NCBI GenBank assembly: GCA_963772845.1
Contig: CAVYYW010000028.1
Span: 1-6,940 of the forward strand
Reading direction: 5' to 3'
Length of the DNA stretch: 6,940 nt
Source of the DNA: CAVYYW01 sp963772845
GTDB taxonomy: Bacteria > Bacillota > Bacilli > Bacillales > Sporolactobacillaceae
Made by a program: the position numbers and the translations under genes. The notes beneath the pieces were generated by a model that saw only the letters and a program-made list of their open reading frames with translations, did no database searches and was not told the DNA's origin. Shown here piece after piece: positions 1-5,383 of this stretch; within the stretch, counting starts at the first letter, position 1; each line of letters begins with the position of its first letter.

Positions 1-1
1 G

Positions 2-23
2 GGCGCGTGCTGATTCCGCAGGA
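2..23. repeat. 22-bp direct repeat, copy 1 (partner 258-279)
   Basis: Bases 2-23 and 258-279 match at 21 of 22 positions; the core GTGCTGATTCCGCAGGA is identical. Copy 1 overlaps the start of the ~98-bp repeat. The window begins at base 1, so the repeat may extend further left. No coding function is seen. Confidence 0.7.
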
Positions 24-119
24 ACGAGCATCCCTTCTCAGAGACTGCGAGTTGCGACGAGGAACCCCGCTTCGAAGCATTCCTAGCAGACGCAGGAGCA
101 CATAGTCACAGATTCCTTT
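22..119. repeat. Dispersed ~98-bp repeat, copy 1
   Basis: This stretch aligns by eye, with small gaps, to 913-1010 in the same orientation. Exact shared blocks are CGAGTTGCGACGAGGAA (48-64 and 942-958), CTAGCAGACGCAG (83-95 and 975-987) and GATTCCTTT (111-119 and 1001-1009), in the same order and at nearly the same spacing. No open frame with a ribosome binding site covers it. It is most simply a non-coding interspersed repeat; whether it is mobile, regulatory or a decayed gene end cannot be told from one window. Confidence 0.75.
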
Positions 120-217
120 CTTATCAAAAGCTTTTCAGTGGCAACTGACCTCGGTGGAGTGGTGGTTGTTGATATTCGATCCAGGCTGCTTGCTTTCCGC
201 GGGCACGGTCACAGCTA

Positions 218-248
218 ACTTTGGCGTGATTTATTTATGCGCCAAAGT
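218..248. repeat. Perfect 9-bp inverted repeat carrying a reversed GGCGCATAAAT core
   Basis: ACTTTGGCG (218-226) and CGCCAAAGT (240-248) are perfect reverse complements around a 13-base loop. The right half contains ATTTATGCGCC (233-243), the exact reverse complement of the GGCGCATAAAT found at 641-651 and 682-692 in the downstream array. It is therefore both a possible hairpin and an inverted copy of the array unit, about 370 bases from the array. No T-run follows, so it does not look like a terminator. Confidence 0.7.
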
Positions 249-257
249 GGATCTTCC

Positions 258-279
258 GGCGTGTGCTGATTCCGCAGGA
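258..279. repeat. 22-bp direct repeat, copy 2 (partner 2-23)
   Basis: This is the second copy of the repeat at 2-23, with one mismatch (C6 versus T262). It lies ten bases after the 218-248 hairpin. The repeats and hairpins packed into 1-340 suggest a mosaic of non-coding repeated elements. Confidence 0.7.
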
Positions 280-314
280 CTTGAAACAGCCTCCTTGAAT
301 CCACATCGCACGAA

Positions 315-333
315 GAAAATGCAAAGCATTTTC
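315..333. repeat. Short perfect hairpin GAAAATGC-AAA-GCATTTTC
   Basis: An 8-bp perfect stem with a 3-base loop lies in the non-coding repeat zone. It is not followed by a T-tract on either strand. It is compact enough to fold as RNA or as single-stranded DNA, but its role is unknown. Confidence 0.6.
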
Positions 334-615
334 GAGGAGTCTCGGGCATTTCTAGCTTTCACCTAAGAGGTTGCCGCAATTTCGAGGATCTCGTACCTTC
401 CGCTTCAGTCAACGTGTCCTTTAAGAATGTTTAACTTCGCTATTTGTTGCTTGATGATGCCCTAGAAGTTCTATAGATATTCAGCGGCCGTTAGCTGATG
501 GCGTTGGTTCTCAAATTTTCAGCAGCACAGCCAAGTGAACATGGGAAATATCTAAGTGGACTTTTTCAGTTGCCTCGTGCTGTTCCTGTCTGAGTCTCGC
601 ACTCTTAAATTAACT
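334..615. other. Intergenic stretch without recognisable gene
   Basis: No open frame here has a ribosome binding site and a family-like protein, and no tRNA or rRNA signature was recognised. The only internal echo noted is TTTTTCAGTTGCCTCG near 564, which loosely resembles TTTTCAGTGGC near 134. It may be the interior of a decayed repeat element, but that is inference. Confidence 0.5.
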
Positions 616-716
616 AAAACGGCGCATAAAAATAAAAAATGGCGCATAAATTGCCCAAAACGGCGCATAAAAATAAAAAATGGCGCATAAATTGCCAAAA
701 TCGGCGCATAAACGCC
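616..716. repeat. 20/21-bp-period array of GGCGCATAAA cores (5 copies)
   Basis: GGCGCATAAA occurs at 621, 641, 662, 682 and 703, so the spacing alternates 20, 21, 20, 21. The longer unit is 41 bases and is present as an almost perfect tandem pair (616-656 and 657-696), followed by a half unit ending in GGCGCATAAACGCC. Each 41-base unit joins an A-rich half (spacer AAATAAAAA) and a half ending in TTGCC. There are no unique spacers, so it is not a CRISPR. A spacing of about two helical turns would put each core on the same face of the DNA, as expected for cooperative protein binding sites. The array resembles the multiple-repeat ends of some insertion sequences (IS21 family), but no transposase is present. 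Confidence 0.85.
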
Positions 717-751
717 ATAAGGAGAGATTGTAGCCATCACAGAACACCAAG

Positions 752-850
752 TGGGAACGGTTCCACCTTAAATTGAAATAACTTTTAATACGAATCTGAG
801 ACTGATTTTCTTTTTTCTTCAGAATATCAGTCTGAAATCATGAAAAAATT
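752..850. repeat. Palindrome plus hairpin module, copy 1
   Basis: The module starts with TGGGAACGGTTCCA (752-765), which contains the perfect palindrome GGAAC-G-GTTCC (754-764). Fifty bases on, AGACTGAT (799-806) pairs with ATCAGTCT (826-833) around a 19-base loop, and TCATGAAAAA follows. The second copy at 2587-2689 has the same order and the same 50-base offset, and both copies lie just behind a 20/21-bp array. The stem is AT-rich and has no T-run after it, so a terminator role is not supported here. Confidence 0.65.
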
Positions 851-912
851 GATTATTATTTAATTTCTACTTGTCTATAAGAAAAGGGAGTGGATTTCTT
901 TTCAAGCAGAGT

Positions 913-1010
913 AGACATAAGCATCACATCTCGCATAACGACGAGTTGCGACGAGGAATTCCTCCCAAGCATTACTAGCAGACGCAGAAGCACACTCACC
1001 GATTCCTTTG
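913..1010. repeat. Dispersed ~98-bp repeat, copy 2, upstream of the glycosyltransferase
   Basis: This is the second copy of the repeat at 22-119, in the same orientation. It ends about 60 bases before the ribosome binding site of the glycosyltransferase gene, so it occupies that gene's upstream region and could carry or displace promoter elements. No convincing -35/-10 pair was found in 1011-1070; the best TTGGTT...TGATAT pairing (1022-1049) is too weak to annotate. Confidence 0.7.
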
Positions 1011-1083
1011 CTTTTCTAATATTGGTTCTTTACATCATTCGCGTGATATCCTAGGGGCAGAAAAACAGAAAGGGGAGATCTCG

Positions 1084-2262
1084 ATGAACATCTTAATGAT
1101 CAATTTTCCAGCTGAAGGTCATGTGAATCCGACTCTTGGGATGGTAAAAGGCTTCACGGAACGCGGGGATCATGTCCATTACATAACGACTGAAAAATTC
1201 AAAACGCGCTTGGAAGGTGTGGGTGCGGTCGTCCATTTGCAGAAGGACTGGTTACGTGTTTATTCGCCTGATCCAAATTCTGCAGAAGGGATGAACAATT
1301 TTTTGAAGGTTCATATCCAAACCTCCATGGATACCTTAGAGATCACAAGAGAGATAGCTGAGCAGCATGATTTCGACCTTGTTTTTTTCGATAAATTCGG
1401 GGCAGGGGAACTGGTGAGAGACTATCTTGGCATTCCAGGCGTCTCATCCTCCGCATCATTTTTGATGCCAGACATTGCTTTAAAGCGATTGCCGTTGCAT
1501 CCTGATTCTGAAATTCCATTTGAGCCGTCAGCCGAGGCAAAGAACATGATGACTCAGTTGGAGAAAAAATTCGGCGTCTGGCCAAAGAATGTTCTCCAGT
1601 TTATGACGAATAAAGGGGAGTTGCAAATCGTTTATACGAGCCGGCACTTTCAGCCGAATAGTGAGAGCTTTGGAGATGAGAATATCTTCATTGGACCAAG
1701 CTTTCCGAAGAGAGAAGGAAAGCATCACTTCCCGATTGAAGATTTAGAAGGTGAACAAGTTATTTACATTTCGATGGGCACTGTGTTGAAGGACCAAGAA
1801 GCGTTCATTAATACCTGCATCGAGGCCTTTGGCGATTTCAAAGGGAAAGTCATCATCGCGGCCGGTGAAAGAGCCGATTTTGCGAAAATCAAAACAGCTC
1901 CTGAGCACATCAGAATTTTCTCTTATGTGCCACAGCTTGAAGTTCTGCAGCGGGCAGATGTCTTCATCACGCATGGCGGCATGAACAGTGTTAACGAAGC
2001 CGTGCATCATCACGTCCCACTGGTCGTTGTGCCACATGACAAGGATCAGCCAATGGTTGCCCAGCGTCTGAAAGAACTGGGAGCGGGTTACCGGCTAGCG
2101 AAACAGTCCATCACTGCGGGAAAATTGCAGGAAGCAGTCCAAAATGTTCTATCCGATGGTGCCTATAAAGAAGGGATCCAGAAGATTGATCGCAGCTTTC
2201 AAGAAAGTGGGGGCGTCACGCTCGCCTTAAATCGAATTGATGAGTATGTGAAGAAATATTAA
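1084..2262 (+). CDS. Macrolide-type family 1 glycosyltransferase (MGT/YjiC-like)
   Basis: This is a 392-residue GT-B fold glycosyltransferase, the usual size for the MGT/YjiC group. These are cytosolic enzymes that move a sugar from a UDP- or dTDP-sugar to hydroxyls of macrolides, flavonoids and other hydrophobic acceptors. The N-terminal acceptor domain has FPAEGHVNPTLGM, with the expected catalytic base His13, and FFDKFGAG (101-108) may supply the partner Asp103. The C-terminal donor domain has VIYISMGTV (226-234), YVPQLEVL (281-288), the nucleotide-sugar motif ITHGGMNS (295-302), and DKDQP (319-323), which contacts the sugar. AGGGGAG (1071-1077) lies 6 bases before the ATG and supports this start. 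The frame is intact. Repeat-rich DNA lies on both sides and no gene in the same direction adjoins it, so it is probably a single-gene unit. The family is secure; the acceptor is unknown. Confidence 0.93.
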   Translation: MNILMINFPAEGHVNPTLGMVKGFTERGDHVHYITTEKFKTRLEGVGAVVHLQKDWLRVYSPDPNSAEGMNNFLKVHIQTSMDTLEITREIAEQHDFDLVFFDKFGAGELVRDYLGIPGVSSSASFLMPDIALKRLPLHPDSEIPFEPSAEAKNMMTQLEKKFGVWPKNVLQFMTNKGELQIVYTSRHFQPNSESFGDENIFIGPSFPKREGKHHFPIEDLEGEQVIYISMGTVLKDQEAFINTCIEAFGDFKGKVIIAAGERADFAKIKTAPEHIRIFSYVPQLEVLQRADVFITHGGMNSVNEAVHHHVPLVVVPHDKDQPMVAQRLKELGAGYRLAKQSITAGKLQEAVQNVLSDGAYKEGIQKIDRSFQESGGVTLALNRIDEYVKKY

Positions 2263-2350
2263 TGTGGTAGATGACAAAGTCAATGAGCCAGAGATGGTCC
2301 CATCAACAGGATCTTATCTGACTCTATTTGTTTTGAATCAATTATGGAAA

Positions 2351-2378
2351 CGGTGCAGCAGAGCGCACCGCTCATTTT
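2351..2378 (+). terminator. Possible weak terminator behind the glycosyltransferase gene
   Basis: CGGTGC (2351-2356) pairs with GCACCG (2365-2370) around 8 bases. An alternative stem, GAGCG-CAC-CGCTC (2361-2373), is followed at once by ATTTTA. It lies about 90 bases past the stop codon. The T-run is short, so termination would be weak; a structured RNA element is an alternative. Confidence 0.35.
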
Positions 2379-2439
2379 AGGCTTAATTAAGCATTGTGGT
2401 GAATATAAGGATTTTTTATGTAAAAAAGGATGTCATTTG

Positions 2440-2570
2440 GGAAGTGGCGGGCAAATCCTGAAAGTGGCAAGCAAACGACCTAAAGTGGCAAGCAAACGAC
2501 CTAAAGTGGCAAGCAAACGACCTAAAGTGGCAGGCAAACGACCTAAAGTGGCAGGCAAATCTCGGAAGTG
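2440..2570. repeat. 21-bp tandem repeat array (5 full copies plus divergent ends)
   Basis: The unit is 21 bases with core AGTGGCAAGCAAACGACC. Three identical copies (2461-2481, 2482-2502, 2503-2523) are followed by one with a single A-to-G change (2524-2544) and one diverged at its end (2545-2565). A degenerate copy precedes them (2440-2460) and a partial one follows from 2566. Copies are identical in the middle and degraded outward, typical of arrays that grow by slippage or unequal exchange. A 21-base period keeps reading frames open on both strands (a KVASKRP-like heptapeptide on +), but no ribosome binding site precedes those frames, so coding is unlikely. The divergent unit, TGGCGGGCAAATCCTGAAA, resembles TGGCGCATAAATTGCC in the 616-716 array. 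Confidence 0.9.
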
Positions 2571-2586
2571 GCCAATAACTGTCTAA

Positions 2587-2689
2587 TGGGAACGGTTTCA
2601 TATCTGCCTTAAGCCCTTTCAAAGTCAATTCGGAAGCTGATTTGACTCATATCCTATGTAAATCAGTTTTTCATCGTGAAAAATCCTAA
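2587..2689. repeat. Palindrome plus hairpin module, copy 2
   Basis: TGGGAACGGTTTCA (2587-2600) matches copy 1 at 13 of 14 bases. CTGATTT (2637-2643) begins 50 bases after the module start, as in copy 1, and pairs with AAATCAG (2660-2666) around 16 bases. Here TTTTT follows (2667-2671), so this copy could act as a weak + strand terminator. CATCGTGAAAAATC then echoes ATCATGAAAAAATT of copy 1. The sequence between the anchors is only loosely conserved, so the two copies are old or only the anchors are constrained. Confidence 0.65.
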
Positions 2690-2706
2690 AAAAGGATGAT
2701 TTTTCA
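2677..2706. terminator. AT-rich hairpin, possible accessory terminator
   Basis: TGAAAAATC (2677-2685) pairs perfectly with GATTTTTCA (2698-2706) around a 12-base loop that can extend the stem through TCC/GGA. It partly overlaps the end of module copy 2. The A and T runs lie inside the stem, so it could work weakly in either direction. It sits between the two convergent genes, where bidirectional termination would make sense. Confidence 0.4.
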
Positions 2707-2751
2707 TACTTTGTTGCTCAAATGATAGATACCTTTTTGAAGGTAAGATAT

Positions 2752-2794
2752 AAAAAGCCAGAAAAATCCTGTTCATAAGGATCTTTTCTGGCTT
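2752..2794 (-). terminator. Rho-independent terminator of the C39 peptidase gene
   Basis: On the - strand, AAGCCAGAAAAGATCC (2794-2779) pairs with GGATTTTTCTGGCTT (2769-2755) with one bulged G and a 9-base loop, and a T-run follows (2756-2752). It starts 14 bases after the stop codon of the peptidase gene. The + strand has only a broken T-run (AATTTGTTTT), so it may work weakly for the opposing direction too. Confidence 0.85.
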
Positions 2795-2808
2795 AATTTG
2801 TTTTGGGA

Positions 2809-3750
2809 TCAATTCACGACCAAAGCACGCTTACCCATTGCGTTATAGATTTCAATGAATTTATTCTTGGAGACTTTCATATTTTTACCTTTGCTTGATT
2901 CACTGTCGTTAAAGTATACGTAGTTGCTGTCCACTCCAGTAACAACTATGCAGTGCAAGGGTCTTGGTGCGAATATTGTTTTACCTTTTGGCGTTTCCCA
3001 TGTACGATGCGTAGGCATTTCATGAGTTATGGTAAACCAGACAAGGGTCGGTTTGCCTTTTTTTACATAGTCCTCGATTACGCTGAAGTTTTTTCCGTAG
3101 AGAGGAATGCCGCCTTTGCGATGCTTATCCAGAACTTCTTTCAACGGGTTTGGATTGATGGTAATCCCCACATTATAAGGGTCGCCGACAAACCCTACTT
3201 CTGGGTCTCCCCACGTTTTAATTGATCCGTTGCTATCTGTTTTTATAGGGGTGTGGTCATAAGGCATTTCTGCCGCCAGCTTTGTTTTGTTCACATTAAC
3301 TTGGTAGTATGCTAGTGCCATTGACAGTGCGGTCACTTCGCATCCAGATGGTAATTGAGGATTTTGCTGGATCAACGGAACATTCAAAAGTTGTGTAGGG
3401 GTCCCTGATTTTGACGGCGTCACGGTTACTCTTTTCACATACTGGCCGCTGACATATCCCGTTTTTCCTTTGTAGTTAATTTTGTACCAGCCATTCGACA
3501 ATCTTTGTTTGACGGAGAGCGATTGATTTCTTTTGACTAAGCCAATGATGGAGTAATGAGTGCTAGCCCCTTTGCGGACATGCAATCCGGATGCCGTGAC
3601 TGTATATTTAATGACCGTCCGTGTCGCCGCATCAGCTGAATCGACTTTTGACAAGCTACCTGCGCCCACCGTGGTCAGAATGGATGCCACCGCAACCTTC
3701 ACAACGAATCTTTTCATCTGAAAGGTCTTTCTTTCTCCATCTTTATTCAT
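2809..3750 (-). CDS. Secreted SH3b-domain, C39-like cysteine peptidase
   Basis: The 313-residue protein is built for export. Basic residues and a hydrophobic run (about 13-33) form a signal peptide with likely cleavage after ADA (39-41). A bacterial SH3b domain follows (about 46-107; LHVRKGAS at 56-63 and GWYKINYKGKTGYVS at 87-101), a fold that usually binds cell-wall peptides. From about 121 comes a Peptidase_C39_2 domain with PSGCEVTALSMAL (catalytic Cys137), LHCIVVTGVD (His266) and YFNDS (Asn281/Asp282 as probable third member). No ABC transporter parts are attached, so it is not a bacteriocin-processing transporter. It probably acts at the cell wall or outside the cell; the substrate is unknown. 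GGAGGAG (complement of 3757-3763) lies 6 bases before this ATG, which favours it over the in-frame ATG at codon 12. The gene is single, with its own terminator. Confidence 0.9.
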   Translation of the reverse strand: MNKDGERKTFQMKRFVVKVAVASILTTVGAGSLSKVDSADAATRTVIKYTVTASGLHVRKGASTHYSIIGLVKRNQSLSVKQRLSNGWYKINYKGKTGYVSGQYVKRVTVTPSKSGTPTQLLNVPLIQQNPQLPSGCEVTALSMALAYYQVNVNKTKLAAEMPYDHTPIKTDSNGSIKTWGDPEVGFVGDPYNVGITINPNPLKEVLDKHRKGGIPLYGKNFSVIEDYVKKGKPTLVWFTITHEMPTHRTWETPKGKTIFAPRPLHCIVVTGVDSNYVYFNDSESSKGKNMKVSKNKFIEIYNAMGKRALVVN

Positions 3751-4155
3751 CTGTATCTCCTCCCAAGTTAGCCATTCGATTTGCGTATGTATTCTAGAAC
3801 TCTATTAAATATAACGTAATTTTAATAGGGAAACTATCATTATCTCAGAAAATATTTCCATATATGTATATGAAGAAATAAAATAACCGATGAATTATCT
3901 GAATTTATGATAAAATCAACTTATATAATTGGTAAAATATTATTTGGTTTTATGTGTAGAGAATAAAGTGGATCACAATTGAAAATGAGATCAGTTTTTT
4001 AATCAGTTTGGAATCTGCGTATTTGAATTCAATGCTCTCAAAGGCTGAAATTGCCAATAGCGCTTGCCCTTTTCCTCTATTTAAAGGAATTATTATTCTG
4101 ATTAACGAAAGTAGTTATAAGAATCTAAAGGACAAAATCAAGAGGAGGGGACGGC
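3751..4155. other. AT-rich divergent intergenic region
   Basis: About 400 bases separate the two divergent transcription units, so both promoters should lie here. Visible elements are the near-palindrome CATATA-TG-TATATG (3859-3872), a tandem ATCAGTTT echo near 3989-4008, and TATAAG (4116-4121), a good -10 for the rightward operon but without a convincing -35. No open frame with a ribosome binding site, tRNA or riboswitch was recognised. Confidence 0.5.
3791..3819 (-). promoter_or_regulatory. Candidate promoter for the C39 peptidase gene
   Basis: Read on the - strand, TAGAAT (3796-3791) matches the -10 consensus at five of six bases. It lies 17 bases after TTACGT (3819-3814), a poor -35. It is about 30 bases before the ribosome binding site. 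An alternative sigma factor or a regulator could explain the weak -35, but this is a guess. Confidence 0.3.
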
Positions 4156-4782
4156 TTGGTTCAAGCAGATAGGCCTGGAAAGATTGTTATTCTCAACGGA
4201 ACGCCGAGATCCGGGAAGTCTAGTATAGCCGCTGAAATACAGAATACGTTTGAAGGTGTATGGATGAATATAGGGGTTGATCAATTCATGCAGATGACCC
4301 CAAAGCGTTATCTGCCTGGTATTGGGCTGCGCCCAGGAGGTGAATATCCTGACCTCGAGCCTGTTATTATGATTATGTATCGCGCGATGTACGAAACGAT
4401 TGCGATCCACAGCCGCTTAGGACTCAATGTGGTGGTGGATGTGGGTCATCATGACGGGTATTCAGTTCCTCGGGGGATTCTCTCAAAATGTGCCCGGATA
4501 CTGAAGGGGCTTCCTGTTTTATTTGTAGGTGTTCGGTGTCCTTTGGAAATTGTCATGGAGCGGCGGATTGAAACATGGCATGGGGCTTATGATGAGGATG
4601 GCAAGATACCCAAACCGGTCCGTTTATGGCAGCATCACGTCCATGTGCCGGGTATCTATGATATGGAGGTCGATTCCTCAGAGCTTACTCCAGCAAAATG
4701 TGCCGACCTGATCCGACAACGACTCGACAATGACCACCCTCCAACAGCTTTTGAGCGCATTGAGGAAATGGAAGCTGAATAA
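4156..4782 (+). CDS. Chloramphenicol phosphotransferase-like P-loop kinase
   Basis: The 208-residue protein has the size and motif order of the CPT family, whose founding enzyme phosphorylates chloramphenicol in the producer Streptomyces venezuelae. Walker A is NGTPRSGKSS (14-23, Lys21). Next comes IGVDQFMQMTP (39-49), where Asp42 matches the proposed catalytic base of CPT. NVVVDVGHH (91-99) is the Walker B-like strand, VGVRCPLEIVMERR (124-137) is the conserved strand and lid, and VHVPGIYDMEVDSS (162-175) is the C-terminal family block. It starts with TTG: AGGAGG (4143-4148) lies 7 bases upstream, and no ATG or GTG precedes Walker A. It heads a run of four genes, 4 bases before the next ATG. 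Many CPT-like proteins have no proven antibiotic substrate, so resistance is only one possibility; another small-molecule kinase is equally likely. Confidence 0.87.
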   Translation: MVQADRPGKIVILNGTPRSGKSSIAAEIQNTFEGVWMNIGVDQFMQMTPKRYLPGIGLRPGGEYPDLEPVIMIMYRAMYETIAIHSRLGLNVVVDVGHHDGYSVPRGILSKCARILKGLPVLFVGVRCPLEIVMERRIETWHGAYDEDGKIPKPVRLWQHHVHVPGIYDMEVDSSELTPAKCADLIRQRLDNDHPPTAFERIEEMEAE

Positions 4783-4786
4783 TATT

Positions 4787-5353
4787 ATGTTTCAAGAATT
4801 ATTCAAGGATTTAACTAGGAGGAAAAGATCGTGCAAAGCTTTAATTGTTATTGATGTTCAAAATGGCATGTTTCAAGAAGGGAACGCCGTTTATAACAGT
4901 GGAACTTTCCTTCGCAATTTAAAGAACCTGCTACTAGAGGCACGTGCTGCAAACACACCTGTTTTTTACATACAGCATAATGCTCCAAAGGGAAAACCAT
5001 TAGAACATGGAAAAGAGGGGTGGAGAATTCATCCTGAAATCTCTCCAAAAAGTGACGATATTATCATTCAAAAAACGACTCCGGATTCTTTTTTTAACAC
5101 GAACTTAAATGACGAATTGAAAAGACAGGAAATTAATCATCTCATAATAGCAGGAATCCAAACAGAAGCTTGCGTGGATACAACGTGCAGGCAGGCTTTT
5201 AGTATGGGATATAAAGTAACTTTAGCTTCAGATATTCACAGTACTTGGGACTCAGAGGAATTAAAGGCGCAGCAGATTATCAACCACCACAATGCAGTAC
5301 TAAGATGGTTTGCTGACGTTTGCCCAGGTGATGAAATAATATTTAATCGATGA
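4787..5353 (+). CDS. Isochorismatase-family cysteine hydrolase (start disturbed)
   Basis: The body is a typical isochorismatase-like hydrolase, a cytosolic alpha/beta fold whose members cleave amides or vinyl ethers such as nicotinamide, ureas or isochorismate. Counting from the ATG at 4787, the triad is Asp23 (LIVIDVQNGMF), Lys96 (IIQKTTPDSFF) and Cys129 (GIQTEACVDTTCRQA), in the usual order and spacing. The conserved protein begins at KALIVIDVQ (from 4835), which would give about 173 residues. The start is problematic. The only strong ribosome binding site, AGGAGG (4817-4822), lies 8 bases before GTG 4831, which is one base out of frame. In-frame ATGs at 4787 and 4730 have no good ribosome binding site and add a tail (FQELFKDLTRRKRS) unlike the family. 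4787 is given as the longest plausible intact frame. The substrate is unknown. Confidence 0.8.
   Translation: MFQELFKDLTRRKRSCKALIVIDVQNGMFQEGNAVYNSGTFLRNLKNLLLEARAANTPVFYIQHNAPKGKPLEHGKEGWRIHPEISPKSDDIIIQKTTPDSFFNTNLNDELKRQEINHLIIAGIQTEACVDTTCRQAFSMGYKVTLASDIHSTWDSEELKAQQIINHHNAVLRWFADVCPGDEIIFNR
4817..4833 (+). promoter_or_regulatory. Strong ribosome binding site and GTG, out of frame with the hydrolase
   Basis: AGGAGG (4817-4822) with an 8-base spacer to GTG (4831-4833) is a textbook initiation site. Reading from that GTG gives only seven codons before a TGA. Removing one base, for example C4834, would give GTG-AAA-GCT-TTA and join directly to the conserved KALIVIDVQ. This suggests a one-base insertion, a sequencing error, or a decayed start. 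Confidence 0.7.
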
Positions 5354-5383
5354 TCTTAGAGATCAGTTTAGATAAAGGTTGGG

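Noticed and set aside
154..366. 70-codon + strand open frame
   Set aside because: It runs through the repeat and hairpin zone, has no ribosome binding site, and gives a Cys-rich protein unlike any family recognised.
616..716. CRISPR array
   Set aside because: Repeat units follow directly on one another with fixed A-rich or TTGCC halves. There are no unique spacers of 30 or more bases and no cas genes.
552..740. 62-codon - strand open frame
   Set aside because: Half of it is the GGCGCATAAA array read backwards, giving a low-complexity hydrophobic and aromatic peptide with no ribosome binding site.
2440..2570. CRISPR array or iteron-type replication origin
   Set aside because: The units are contiguous with no spacers. 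No replication initiator gene or DnaA boxes were seen nearby, so an origin cannot be supported.
2344..2586. 80-codon + strand open frame with KVASKRP heptapeptide repeats
   Set aside because: The frame stays open because the DNA repeat is 21 bases, a multiple of three, and the opposite strand is open for the same reason. No ribosome binding site precedes the ATG and the ends of the array degrade without regard to frame.
3965..4008. GTGGATCACAATTG... as a stray single copy of the array unit
   Set aside because: Only a few bases (AAAGTGG) match the array units, and similar matches are expected by chance in AT-rich DNA.
4529..4711. 60-codon + strand frame inside the kinase gene
   Set aside because: It is an alternative frame within a well-supported gene and has no ribosome binding site.
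5351..5365. TGATCT-TAG-AGATCA hairpin between the cysteine hydrolase and alpha/beta hydrolase genes
   Set aside because: The stem is 6 bp and overlaps the stop codon. No T-run follows, so it is too weak to call a terminator inside a tight gene run.
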